The notes beneath the pieces are model-generated. The model had not been told where the DNA came from, made no database searches, and was given only the letters and a program-made list of their open reading frames with translations. From Panopea generosa (lineage: Eukaryota > Mollusca > Bivalvia > Adapedonta > Hiatellidae), in contig CM055896.1 of assembly GCA_029582155.1 (NCBI GenBank), positions 7,022,624 through 7,086,623 of the forward strand: a DNA stretch of 64,000 bases, written 5' to 3'. Shown piece by piece: positions 13,030-25,500 of the stretch (the first letter of the stretch is position 1; the number at the start of each line of letters is the position of its first letter). A program made the position numbers and the translations under genes.

Positions 13030-13195
13030 AGAGTAGGGCAGTCATGCAGCGGATAAAGTGTTGCCCGCTCACGCTGAAGGTAGCGAGTTAGATCCTGAGC
13101 TCGATCCGATGGCCTTTAAAAATCAATAATTGCTCTACCTTGAAAACGGATCTGAAAGCGGTTCATTTAAGCTTTAAAATTACTTCAAACTAAAT
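13030..13195 (+). mobile_element. tRNA-derived SINE, family 3
   Basis: The head GCAGCGGATAAAGTGTTG, CCCGCTCACGC, a degenerate box B (GTTAGATCC) and the tail part GCGGTTCATTTAAGCTTTAA match the copies at 47834, 50480, 54425 and 58359. Confidence 0.75.
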
Positions 13196-13894
13196 TAAAA
13201 TAGTATATAATGAAAGTAATCCTGATCATGGTCCACGGTGTAAGACGGAAACACAATTTCACTATGAATATGCATGTATAGCAAACTATTAGAGGCGTTT
13301 GTTTAAAGAACATGTGACTAAATTTTCATTCATTCATGGGCATTACAAATAAAGTCCAAAGTTATCAGAAATACTACAAAGAATATATTCAATTGACACA
13401 GTAACATAAAAATGGAGAAATAAAACGGTTACATAAAAAAGTATCTATTTCAATAATTTATTTCAAATTAAGAGAATAATTGAACCACATTATATCCTTT
13501 AACAAATTTAATAATTTTAATACTTACATGATTTAGTGTTTTATTTTATTTAATTCTTTTGCAACTAACGGACACGTGTCGTTTATCATCGCTGACACTA
13601 TTTCCTCTATTATTTTTAATTAACTGAGACACATTATTAAATTATGCACATTATAAAATTCACATAAAATAACTTGTCCGATAAATATCCAATATATTAT
13701 ATATGATATTCAAGTCCAAACGTCCGATTTTATCAATGAATTGAGGCTAAATGCGAACACCACTACAGGCTACCTTCTAAACGATCCTGCAATATTAACT
13801 AGTATAGTAGTAGTCTTCACTTTGGGAGTAACTCGTCTTGTCACTATCGATATGCTGTTCTACCAGTAGTATAACTGCGGTATCATCGTAGACT

Positions 13895-14020
13895 ACGACA
13901 TTGTTATATCAATTCTCTATTCTTCATTAGCTAAGCGACCAATCAGATCAGCCGGAGTAGAATTTTCACATACGACGTATTGCTGGTGTAAGATGTTAAG
14001 TAGGTCCAATTAATCCTTAT
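13895..14020 (+). repeat. Dispersed repeat pair with 17385-17520
   Basis: ATCAATTCTCTATTCTTCAT, a TCAAT/AATCAG..GTCGGCC/CAGCCGG-like block and GTAAGATGTTAAGTA occur in the same order in both places, 3.5 kb apart in the same orientation. Non-coding, class unknown. Confidence 0.55.
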
Positions 14021-14639
14021 TGTGTATGTAATACTTTACAATGTTTGATGTGCATTCATGTATAATGCTCATGGGAAACTAAACGATGGTAAATCGATGT
14101 GTTGACACTTTGTATACAAAAATATAATTATGATCGTATTGATTGAGTTAATGTAACCCATTAAAACATAGATCTTAACGATTGTCGTAAATGTGAGAAT
14201 TGATTAAATGTTATAAATGAACGTTCAAATTGAGATGAAAAGAACCTATTCATATCCCGTTTTGTTTAACAAAATCGAAGTGGACATTATGTCACATATG
14301 TTAGATATTTCATTAAGGATACAGATTATAATAAGCAACCCTTATTTTTTAAAATTAAGTATGACCTCTTTTTCAGTAAATACTATCAATTTGCAGTAAA
14401 ACAAAGTTATTATTAACTTAAATCTAGTCAAAAACTTTACACCAATACAGTCTCACGACACAATGAAGATATTTGTTTACCAAATTACACTTTGATCTTT
14501 TCAATGATTTAAAAAATATATTTCATAAAAAAATATTAATTTTATCAGATAATTTACGGTGCAAAGGTGTAATAAACCCATGACATATTTTTGATATTAA
14601 CATAGTGTAATACATGTATCACTTTCGATTTATCGATCG

Positions 14640-14990
14640 GTGTTTTCCGTATAACTCGGACTTGCCCGAGAATATAAATGACGTCATTTGTCATGGTTAA
14701 ATGCCGTTATTTTGAGACTTTACGTCACACGATGACTCACGGAAACAAATAAGCCCGTTTTTTTCTCATTCCTTATAAAGAAGATTTGTTAAATAAATGG
14801 TAAATGTAAACTTTTTCGAGTTATATGTATGAGATAAAACGAATCTTACATTCCTGCTCATTTATTATGGACTTGTTGGGGAATATGATATAATATAAGT
14901 TTTCCAACTCGTTTGATAAATTCAATACTAAAAAAGCACTCACATAAGATCCCATTTTTATGTAATTCCATTGCAAATATGCACTTACAT
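14640..14990 (+). repeat. Dispersed 'TGACGT' repeat family, longest copy
   Basis: The fullest of the four related segments (others 2748, 10735, 11350). It includes GCCCGAGAATATAAATGACG, TCATTTGTCATGGTTAAATG, a TTACGTCACACGATGACTCA block and TTTCCAACTCGTTTGATAAA. No open reading frame; boundaries approximate. Confidence 0.6.
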
Positions 14991-15945
14991 CCTTGTGTTA
15001 AAAAACAACAGGAAATTAAAAAGAGAAAGGGAAAAGAAAGCTAAAATTGTATTGAAAATGAGAAATATATACAGAAGAAACTTATCGTTCAAAAGAAACA
15101 GCATCTATAATAGCAATGCTATAAACAATATGTAGAATGATTAGTATGAAGACGATAAATATATATAAATTTATAAAGAAGAAATAACAACAGGAATTTG
15201 CGCTTGCTCGGGAACAGCCAGTGGCAATGCAATTGCAACTTGGAGTTTAAATCCTGATATACGGTTGGACCCAGCATTGCTCTTTCGCACATAATCTACC
15301 ATAATGTCTTTACTAGTGTGATAAAATGGATCTATGATTTGTGTATTTTAGAACGGTTCTAGTTTAAATAATGACATCTTGAAAAGTAATACAGACCGCT
15401 GATATTAGTCCTAGTGCCTGGTCCAATTCTTTAGTAAGCTAAATGTTATATTAATTTTACATTATTACTTATTTGATATGTTTTGTGGAAATTATTAAAA
15501 CATTTTTTCTTCTATTATTAAGATATTGTTCCCAATGCCAGATCAATATTGATACAGTACCGAGGTAAACATTAGTTCAATGTCAGGTCATGTGCCATTA
15601 GTTAATTTACAATTGAATGACATGTACTCTCCTAATTTGTAAACCGATGCTGAGAGGAAGTTGATTATTAATTACTTTGTGTTTTTATGACATGAGAATA
15701 CACTGTTTGACAGAACTCTTGAAGAGATTAGCAGGATATTGTTATTTGGGTATTTAGTATGGAACTCCCAAAGATACTGAATTATCGGAAAACAAGCTCA
15801 TCGTGTTTCAAGATAATACTCAGAAAGAATAATTTGACACGGTTGCAAATTGTTTGGCTATTTCCAAATCATTCAATACGTGAAGGCTTCCCTAAGGAAC
15901 TCCTTTTACCCCTTTTTCGTTTAATTTGACTACTACTGCGTATTG

Positions 15946-16186
15946 TGTCCTCCGTGACCGGATGGTCTAAGGCGCCATCTCAAGATCACTTACCTCTAAC
16001 CGCTAAGAGCGTAGTTTGAGTTCCGTTCGCTCCAAAAACATTTTGTGAAAATGTTTGCCAGTTACTTGCGGAAGGACTGTGGTTATAATAAGAATCATTC
16101 AGAGGTCTTCCTCTACCAGTAAAACTGGATATGCTATATATAACTTGAAATGTGTTAAAAATGGCGTTAAACCCCATTAAAAAAAC
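15946..16186 (+). mobile_element. tRNA-derived SINE, family 1, full length
   Basis: A Leu/Ser-like tRNA head (GTGACCGGATGGTCTAAGGC, box B GTTTGAGTTCC) is followed by a body with GCCAGTTACTTGCGGAAGGA and GGTCTTCCTCTACCAGTAAA, and the 3' end GGCGTTAAACCCCATTAAAA. It is about 240 bp. Seven copies of this family lie in the window. Confidence 0.88.
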
Positions 16187-16463
16187 TACGGTGTATTTAT
16201 GTTATATAATTTGTCTCAATTGATTGTGAATGTCCCAGAAAATGTCAATTTATGTAGCTTTTGTGACAAGATATACTTAGGAACAAAAGATTGTTGTAAG
16301 TACCATGCATTTTAGTTACCTTGACATATGTCCACTGTGTTAACGGATACGGATTTGTAATAAAGAACACGTAAAGAAACAGTGATTATATCAATCTATC
16401 AGTCCTTCCATACACAATAAAGTTAAGAAACACCGCACGTATTGGTTAAATACTGTATATCTG

Positions 16464-16656
16464 TTTAACCCTGTACTTCATATAAACGCCTTTGGACACC
16501 TCTAATATTGAAAGCAAAAATTCACCATATCAGAAATGTGTGAATTATGTTTATATTAACTGACAGTAACGAGCCATCTGAACACTTCCTGTATTGTTTT
16601 CAAAGGCCTTCTGTAATTGGTGCGGGAAAACGCGTATCTATGGAGTAAAGAGTTAT
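16464..16656. mobile_element. MITE with TAACCCT..TTTACT inverted ends, copy 1
   Basis: The left end TTAACCCTGTACTTCATATA pairs imperfectly with the right end ..GTATCTATGGAGTAAAGAGTTA. The interior shares CGCCTTTGGACACCT, TTATGTTTATATTAACTGAC and GTTTTCAAAGGCC with 55698-55940. Non-coding. Confidence 0.75.
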
Positions 16657-17384
16657 ACAATATAATTGTGGTGTTTTAAGATAGCGGATTTTCAAAATAA
16701 ATTAGGCACGATCGCTATTGCATGAAATCAGTGTATTAGGGCCTTTATTTGTCATAAAATGATGTTTCAAAGATAATATGTTAATAAAGACGTGATGAAA
16801 TGTATACTGTAAATTGTATGTATGAGACTTCACATACAAATATATGGGTCCTAAATGATAAAAATATACAATAACACACAAAACACTTATGAAAACATAT
16901 CTAAAAAAACAAAAAAAACGCTAGTTAACGATACTAAAAACAGTTTTTCTTGTAAACATGCAAATTACAAAACATCCACTGACAAAGTTCATAATTATCA
17001 TAGAATATATCATCATTGACTTTTCTTTACGTGTATATTTTAGTTATGGAAACATTACAAAAATGCTAATAGCACATTTACACCTGACCAAAGCATAGTA
17101 GATATCAGCGACTAAGATGTTACAACTATAAACATATTTTGATGTTAAAGGTAGCCTTACCACTTATTAAAAGATCTTTAATTAGGACAAAGGACAGTCC
17201 TATGGTGACGACAAATATCACATGTACGTTTACGTGTAAATAAACAAAAGGCCAAGTTTTGGAATTTAGCATAAATATTCAAACTTAAGAATAAATGTCT
17301 TTGATATTGATAAATTTAGTATTCAATTAAAACATGTAGATAAATAAAAAGTCCTATAACACCGTCGGATGCGACAATATAATA

Positions 17385-17520
17385 CAAGTATCAATTCTCT
17401 ATTCTTTATTGAACATACAATTAATATATTAGTAGGTCAATAAGGTCGGCCGCGGTATAATTTCTGGCATGCAACGGATTGCTAATGTAAGATGTTAAGT
17501 ATGTTCGCTTTCATCTTTAA
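17385..17520 (+). repeat. Dispersed repeat pair with 13895-14020
   Basis: Second, diverged copy of the segment described at 13895-14020, sharing ATCAATTCTCTATTCTT and GTAAGATGTTAAGTA in the same order. Confidence 0.55.
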
Positions 17521-17710
17521 TATCGCTTCTATGATAGTTATTGTTACCTCTGTGCTTAGCTCGTGTTTAATGGTCATGAGAGGTTACAGTTTTATAATTA
17601 TATCATCTGTAGAAGTGTGTAAAAATAATGTCAATCAGGGCGTGTTTTCCCCCAGAGCATTCCTCGGTGTGTTACGGTTTATATTATAAAGATATAAGTT
17701 AATTAGAGGT

Positions 17711-17847
17711 TAATACACGACGGATCCGGACAGGGAGGTGATAATCGGCCCGGAAAATAAAAAAAATGACCCCGAGGGATTTAGCTTGAGGGCAATTATA
17801 AATTCTGGGCCGATCATCACGTCTCTGCCTGACTTTGTCGTGTATTA
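17711..17847. mobile_element. Small palindromic MITE, TAATACACGAC ends
   Basis: TAATACACGAC at the left and GTCGTGTATTA at the right are inverted. Inner arms GGAGGTGATAATCGGCCC and GGGCCGATCATCACGTCTC also pair, so the whole 137-bp element can fold into one hairpin. Confidence 0.85.
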
Positions 17848-18122
17848 ATGGCTTTAATACACATGTTCGGTTGGACTATTCAAGGGGTTTTATTACAACT
17901 GACGCTCGTATAAATGGCTAAATAGTTCAAGCATTAAAATAATATGTAATTCAAACTCGAACATAATAAAGAAATCGGAAAATTAAACCAGATTATCGTG
18001 ATATGCGGTCTTCAATAATTTATTTCTTTTCATATATAATCGATTCTCGACGTTTATATGTCATATATATACAAATCACGTCAGGTTTTTAAAGATAAAA
18101 TTTGAAACTGAACAAAACAAAC

Positions 18123-18156
18123 GGGGGGGGGGGGGGGGGGGGGTGGGGGGGGGGGG
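18123..18156. repeat. Poly-G tract
   Basis: 21 G, one T, then 12 G. It could form a G-quadruplex and is also a place where assemblies commonly err in length. Confidence 0.95.
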
Positions 18157-19626
18157 TATTTTATATAATTTTATTACGAAATATACATAGATGGGACAAA
18201 CATTTATTATACAATATGTCGTTTTCTACATGTGTACGGTGAATTCTGAAAAATTAATATTAATAAATAAATATATAATAGAACATAAATTGCATGATGC
18301 ATGCTTATATCATCTTGACAGATATTGAACACGTTATGTCTGACCCATCATAGTAATCTTAATTAAATGTGTATGCCGGTTTGCTGGCTATAAAACAAAT
18401 CAAACACGTTGAGTGAATACTAGAATGCTGCTTGTACCTAATGCTGCAAATTAATTGTACATTGTATGGACCGAACTGCCAAATCACAAGCATCTTATGT
18501 CCGAAAATAGTTCTAAACTGGACACTATCGCAACGGCTGGGAATTAAACAGCTATTTCCAAAAGTAACCATGTTTGAAGGTTGCCCTCTGAGGAATTCAT
18601 TTTCATGTTGAGAGTTCGAGGTTGTGGTTACTGCTGATGAATTATGATAGACATAGGGAAAGAGGCACACTCCGATATTTATTACCTGAGAACAGCGACA
18701 AGCATGTTACACACTCATTAATGGTCAGTATAATCGAATCCAATACTTGATCAAGGTTGTAAATACTTGTATCATTTTACAAATATTGACCACGCCAAGG
18801 CCATGTGATCTCAGATTCAGCCTTAATCTGTTAACGTTTTTCATCTCATAATCCTCCCGGAAGATTGAAGTGTCATTATGCCTAAATAATTCATTCTAAT
18901 GCATATGGCCATTGGACAAATATACGTATATTTCTTAGTATGCTATAAAACGTACAATATTGAACTGTTTTCTATTCAATTGTTTTCTTGTTTTGTTTCT
19001 GACCGATTTATCATTTCTTTTGTATGTACTACATTTATCTTGATTATTTTACATGTATGTATTCATTGTTGTAATGGACGTATCAGTTGGATATATTTTC
19101 TTATCTTTCATACAAGTTTTACAAACGTTTGAAGGTTCTGCTCAAATTCACTTAATGTGTGTTCGGTAACATGGCTACATGTAACTGACATAAACGTCTC
19201 ACACTGATATTAAATTTCCAATAGGGCTCCATTGTAACGTTTATGACCAAAACGGAGTGAAAAAAAAACAAAATCTGCAGCATTTGTCTGGGCTAAAATT
19301 CTTCACTGGTTAAAGATATGCAATTATAAAGGAAAAAATTCTTGACCAGGTTTTTGTTTAAACAGTATGTCACCTTTTCGCCTACGATGCGGTTCGAACC
19401 AACAATTCTTAAGTGACACGGAATTGTCCAGAAAGCTGGTATCAACATCAAATTTTCAGTGGTGATTTCTTAAATACTGACCATTTAACACGCTCTAGAA
19501 AAAAAATCACTGCAGTATAAAACCCTGGAAAAAAAGAAGAAAAAGGGAACTAAAGTTTTATTTCTACTTCCTTCATCGTTCAGTCCGGAGTACTCAAGGA
19601 AGATAATAATGGTGTGAGCCCTGAAG
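18157..19626. other. Intergenic stretch, no gene supported
   Basis: A minus-strand open frame of about 100 codons (18670-18359) follows an acceptor-like CTGTTCTCAG and has protein-like composition. I recognise no domain and cannot connect it to a gene. Nothing else stands out. Confidence 0.4.
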
Positions 19627-19845
19627 GGGTCTTCCGTGTTCGAGTGGTCCAAGTCTATGTTTCAAGATCACTTACTTCTCAACGTTGAGGACGTAGATTT
19701 GTTGGGGGGGGGGGGGGGGGGGGGGGGGCGGGTCTGTCCACAACCGTTATTAAAAGAAAGTTTTCAGCTATTTGCGGAAGGATGGTTGTTATATTTAGAT
19801 TAATTCCGAGTTCTTCCTCCACCAGTAAACTGGATACGCCATTAT
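19627..19845 (+). mobile_element. tRNA-derived SINE, family 1, with internal poly-G expansion
   Basis: Head CTTCCGTGTTCGAGTGGTCC, body CAGCTATTTGCGGAAGGATG and CTTCCTCCACCAGTAAACTG match family 1. Where the head should end with box B it carries about 25 G (19704-19728). Confidence 0.75.
19704..19732. repeat. Poly-G tract inside a SINE
   Basis: 25 consecutive G, a C and three more G replace the box-B region of the SINE at 19627-19845. Confidence 0.95.
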
Positions 19846-19914
19846 TTTATATAACATATAATTTGCTAAACCACCATTCAAGCTAACATTGTAAGACACT
19901 TTTATAGCAACCTT

Positions 19915-20595
19915 AGTTGTATATACCATTTTTGTCACCGTGTACGATGCCACCGTTATGTACACATTATAACAATGTAATAAATGTATGTAAACATAAT
20001 TATAATAAGGATTTTATAGGTATGTGTATATATAATAACGACTTTTATATTATCTATGGATATATAATAGTTTTATATAATACATGTAATAATGATTTTC
20101 ATAGCTTATTACACATAATGACAACGATTTTTATAGATACATACAAATAATAACCATTTTTATATCTCTGATCGCTGTACTCATAATATAATACTAGGTG
20201 ATCGCTATGTACATATAGTTGCATAATTATAGTTACGACTTTTATGGACGCATTTTCAAGACACACAATACACACAGTAAGATGCTATTCGTATGCACAC
20301 TAAATTTTTATTTTTATGGTTCTGTACACATTAAATATGTACACATAACTCCCAACTTATGGCTATGCACACAAAGCAACACTTTCGTACATATATCTTA
20401 TAACTCTTTTTAAAGTTTTTTACACATAAATATATATTTTTTATGCACAGTCGTACACAATAAGGATGGTTTATAGTTAGACATAAATACGATATTTGGA
20501 GACATATACACACAACAAAGCCATTTATAGTTATGTACATATACTAATGATTTTTACAATGTAGCAATGCACACATAACGGTGTTGCTGGGTGTT
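19915..20595. repeat. Degenerate minisatellite, roughly 45-bp unit
   Basis: Recurring words in regular order: TATGTACACATAATA, ACGACTTTTATAG and TGATTTTTAT, repeated about 14 times with heavy divergence. The open frames here are by-products of the repeat. Confidence 0.7.
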
Positions 20596-21155
20596 TTTAT
20601 TTGGAATAGTGTTTAACGTCATTTTCAACACATAACGTCAGGTTATATATAGCATATGCAATATATTTGGTGGAGGAATTCTTTACTTAATAATGAATCG
20701 GAATAGAAACACTGTCTAAGTGTACTGGTAAAAGTTCAAGTTTTGGACCGTACTGAGCTCAAGTATTTAATGTATGATGTATGTTGTGTTTTGATCTGTC
20801 CGGGAAATGAGAATAGAACATGGTCCGAGTTTTAACCGTAGAAGAAGCTTGAAATGGCATTTGTTCGAGTTGCAATTCTATTCTAGCCTTGGTTTGTATA
20901 TATTTTGGCCAGATCACGGATGTAGTTCACGGCTTTGTATACACAGATATGCTTTGATGTAAATACATGTATACGTAATTAATGTACCTTTTCTCAGAAT
21001 TGTATAATGAAATTCTAAGCTTTTTATTTAAAATGCCCATTCTTGGGGTTTTGTTGTTTGACATCTTTACCATACAGGAAGACTTCGGTCCATCCTTATT
21101 ATTAATTATCATTTATTAAATCCGAAATATATAAGTTGTCATAAGAATACAACGT

Positions 21156-21390
21156 GGGTCCTCTGTGGCCGAGTGGTCAAAGGCGCCGTCTCAATATCAC
21201 TTATCTCTTATCGCTAAGGTCGTTAGGTTCGAGTCCCGCTCGCTCCAAACAAAATATGTGAGAAAGTTTGCCAGTTACTTGAGGAAGGACGATGGTTCTA
21301 CTCATATTCATCATTAGGTTTTCCTTCGCCAATAAAACTGGATATGCCATATATAAACTGAAATGGGTTGAAAATAGCGTTAAACACGGT
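21156..21390 (+). mobile_element. tRNA-derived SINE, family 1, full length
   Basis: Well-preserved head (CTCTGTGGCCGAGTGGTCAA, box B GGTTCGAGTCC), body GCCAGTTACTTGAGGAAGGA and 3' end AATAGCGTTAAACACGG. The head retains both internal polymerase III promoter boxes. Confidence 0.9.
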
Positions 21391-22485
21391 GACCATTTAT
21401 AAAGACTTTAACATCTATGAGTATTTTAATAAAAGTGATGTAATTCGCAATTAAATCTAGAATGAATTGCATGTTACAAGTACGACCATTAGCTGAAACA
21501 GGTCACGTGATTCGATCAACAACCCATCAGCACGTGTTTTCCGAACATTAATGAGATACGTTAGACATACAAATGCTTGGTTATTGTTCATGTTACGTAT
21601 TTAATATATTATTGGAAACACGAATGCTTCGCAATTACATCATTATCGTCGTTTATCTCATGTTTGTTGCCAAAAGCTTGATAGATGATCAAGAAGCAGT
21701 GTACTGCGGTGAATGAAAAACAGATTTTGCTATTTGCCAGGTCAACAGTGAAACATTTTACACATAACTGAACGTTTATAGCATCCTTATTTGATTTAAG
21801 TCTCTCGAACATTGAGTGTGTGCATACACAAAGTTAAAAAACCACGATGTTAGATAATACCTATATTACCACTTCTCATAAATAAATTATGTAAGCATTT
21901 CATGTCTACAAACCTTTGTTAACACCCTGTTATATTCCGCTACCTCTTATTTCTCATGCTTGTCTTCATTACTTATTCTAAGCAGTTGCGCGCTAGTTAG
22001 TTAGTACAAAAGTTTCAAAAGTAGACAGAGGATAGGATGATACTTTAAACTTCGTCCTGAGGTAAATAAAAGCATTTTGAAATCAGTTTAGTAATCTTTG
22101 ACTGTTGTGGAAAATGTGGCTTACAACGTCTGACAGCGTATTCCACTAAACAGTAGTCAAATTGATATAGTCAATTCTAGTTGCTATTTGAGTATGACTC
22201 GTAGAATATTTTGAAATAATATTGTTTCTTTATAAGTTTTATGTATTAAATCAATTTAGATGGACATTAGGAGGATTGGTATTTAGAATGGCCGAGATTA
22301 TATTATGATGCTATTTAAAAAATGCTTTTTCATATACATGTACAGGTAATAATATGATTATCAAATGAAACCTAGCATATAATGAAGCTCATTTGAGAAA
22401 TGCATAAATTTAATTGATCGAAATAGAATACAAGAATTCCGCGGATAATATGTCTCGCCGTGCCGCTTTGGCCGTTAATACACAT

Positions 22486-22590
22486 ATAGTTAAAAAAAAG
22501 AAAGAAAAAAAATTTAAAAAAAAGATAAATAAAAAAAAAATTAAAAATAAAAAAAAGAATATATTTTTTTTTTAAATAAAGTAAAAAAAA
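22486..22590. repeat. A-rich low-complexity tract
   Basis: About 100 bases almost entirely A with scattered T and G. The minus-strand poly-Phe/Leu open frame across it is an artefact of composition. Confidence 0.9.
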
Positions 22591-22604
22591 CAACAATAAG
22601 TCAG

Positions 22605-22891
22605 CATCCGCATTATATTATGTTATGCAAGGCGTTAGTTGTAACTATGATCCAAGTATGAGTGTTCTAGCAAAAGTACTTATTGAGAAGTAGCGTAAAA
22701 AAGAAAACTTAACATTCACTTGGAGGTAAATGCAAAATTCAGCATCAAACAAAGTCAATGGACCATGCAATGTAGGTCATACTCAGCATCTGAAGTATAT
22801 AATGTGATGCAGGGTGTTTGTTGTAACTATGATCCCAGTATGAGTGTCCTAACACTTTAATTGTTGAGAAATAGTGTAAAAACAAAAACTA
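22605..22891. repeat. Imperfect direct repeat, about 105 bp, spaced about 183 bp
   Basis: Copies at 22605-22709 and 22790-22891 share GTTGTAACTATGATCC, AGTATGAGTGT and TTGAGAA.TAG.GTAAAAA. Non-coding local duplication. Confidence 0.7.
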
Positions 22892-23989
22892 AAGGTTAAA
22901 GCTCAATATGAATGTTTTATCGATCCTGCATATTTAATTTCAACAAATGTGGAATCGGTACTTATAAGGATGACATAGTTCAAAAGATGAACTAGTTGTT
23001 TTTTCGGTTCTCCAGATTAAAACTTTCGAAATTCATAATTTAAACACCTGTTTAGACAACTGTTTACCCTTTATATGTATGAAGTACCGTTAAAGGTCGC
23101 AGTCTAAACTGTTAAGACTAAACAATATTTACGACCTAAAGTTAAAATCATTCCTAAAAATAAAATAGCTGAGAAAATAGAATTTCTTATTTTTCTATAT
23201 AATCCATATGTAATGATCAGAGTCCCGTTACATAACTGCAATACAGTCGAGTGAGTTGAACACATTTCAATTCCCTCTTTATAGATCTAATTTTCAAAAT
23301 AATAAAATTCATCACAACATAATTTAATATATCTACTATAATCACTCCTCAACATGCTATCAATGCTGAATACATGTATTACAAAACGCTTCAAACATTA
23401 TTATTATACTTTTATTCTTCACCAACTACATTACTGAGATATTCTAAAAAGCAGCAATTAGAATGTGACGCAGTTGGGATTTGAAGCCGCGTCTCTGATG
23501 CGTATGTTTATCGAAAATATCAGTTTATAGAGCCACTGGATACTTACTATACTGCATTCTATATGATAAATATCTATTAAAATGTATACAGTTTACAATA
23601 TATATATTCTTGGTAAGTTTAATATGTTCTTTTATTTTAATGCATTTGGTATACCAAGAACTATCATAGTTTACATTCACTTTATCCTAGATGAACTGAA
23701 CACATAACATCCGGGTATATCAAAACAAAAATCCATGTAAAACAGGTTTGTTTATCACACTTTGTTTAATACGTGTCTGGTTTGGCATAGTTGTAACACG
23801 AATATTACACGCTCTTAACCAAATACCCGTACATCTTCCTCCACATGCATACAATAACACAACCAGCTCCGATCACGTAATGGCATTATTTCCAATCATG
23901 ACGTGTTCCAAGAGGTTCCATTTTTCCTAAAATGTATGAAAAGTTAAAACCAAATGTATTAACTACTGAGCAAAGTTAAGCACAAACAT

Positions 23990-24475
23990 TAGGTCGACAT
24001 TATGACAATCATATTGCCATACGTGTGTCTATGAAGGTCACTTTTTATATATATGCATGTCTAACGTCATTATAGGCAATATGGAAGTATAAAAGCATTG
24101 TTAATCCATATGCAAGTTTAAAAATTATTAAGAACCATATGTTTCTCCAAGGATATTTGTCATACATGTGTAAGACCAATGTAAGCCATGTGTAAATCCT
24201 AGGACATGTGTTACCCATACATTATGTAAATTTAAGATTGTTGTGAGCAATATATAAGTTTAAGACCATTGGTTAATAATATATAAGTATAAGATAATTC
24301 TGAGTATTAGATACGTGTGAGTCATGTATTTAAGCCTGAGACTATTGTTAGAGAGTTCAAGAACATTGTAATTTATATTGAAGTATAAAAATTATTACCA
24401 TTGGTTATCCGTATGTAGGTCTGAGATCACTGATAAGACATGTGTAACTAACTCTAAAGCCATTCGTTATTTACA
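23990..24475. repeat. Degenerate minisatellite interrupted by a mobile element
   Basis: Units of roughly 45-55 bp built around TATAAGTTTAAGACCATTG and GTGAGCCATATG. The array resumes at 25973-26030 right after the 1.49-kb inserted element. Confidence 0.75.
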
Positions 24476-24479
24476 TATA

Positions 24480-24947
24480 GGCATAGTGCCACCATTGCAA
24501 AAAGGAAGTGCTTCCGTGGGGTAGTCGCATAATGGCGGTTGTAAATAATCCTCAATTCTTCTTCTTTAAAAATGCATTTTCCTATTTTTAATGCTCATTT
24601 TTTTATTTGAATGGCATTATTGATGTATTTTGAACATTTTGATAGCATTGTCATGTTTGAATTGTGAATTTAGAAAAAAAAATGATGCTTGGAAATTGGG
24701 GTATGAATTCATGATTTCGGAAGTCTACTTTCACTTTGTCACCAGTGTACACACTGAGCAGAAAAAAAATCTCTTATATGACACATGACCCCTACTTTTC
24801 TCATCATATTTTGATAGTGCAGAGGTTGACAAACAGTAAAATGTAGGTTTCACTTCTTTCATTTGGGACCCTTTATGAATGACAAGCCTTCAAACTTTTA
24901 TTATTTACTATAGAATAAAGAACAAAAATCAATGGTGGGGTTACACC
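24480..24947 (+). repeat. Left 468-bp terminal copy
   Basis: Nearly identical to 25501-25968; the one difference seen is GACCCTTTATG here versus GACCCTCTATG. This implies very recent formation or gene conversion. Confidence 0.9.
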
Positions 24948-25500
24948 TATAAGAGAGACTTGAGTGAAATGGGGGTGATTTTCCAAAATGTTAATTGTAG
25001 GTAAAATAAACTCTTTTTTACACTCTCATAGTATTAAATGACAAATTGGAGACATTTGCTTCATAAAAAACCACATTTTGGCAAGTGTATGCCTCAAATA
25101 AAGCATATATGTGCATATTTACATTGAAATTTCATGAAAAATCACAAAATTTTGAAGATTTTTTATTTTGGATGATTTAAATGTGCAATTTTTAGCATGT
25201 ACATTGTATTGAATAATGTATTTTGGTAAGATAATATCTTCAGTGTATCATGAGACTGTTTTGGTGTAAAAATTTTAATGGAATTAGGTAAAAAAAAATT
25301 TTTTTGGTAAAATTAGTCAAACACATCAAAATTGCATGTCAGTCAACATCTCGCGCCTGTATATAATGATCATGTAAAAAGTGGTATTTTGACAAAAGTT
25401 TCAGTATTTAATGCCTGCAACTTGGCAGTATTACTTCAAATTGGTAGTACTTAGCAAAAATGAGGTAATTATGAAATTAAAAAAAAAGAGTTTCCTTATA

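Larger units (their letters stand above)
13196..15945. other. Intergenic AT-rich stretch
   Basis: It contains a dispersed repeat copy (14640-14990) and a stretch near 13895-14020 (ATCAATTCTCTATTCTT.. and GTGTAAGATGTTAAGTAGGT) that recurs, diverged, at 17385-17520. No gene is recognised; the longest open frames have no domain signature. Confidence 0.6.
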
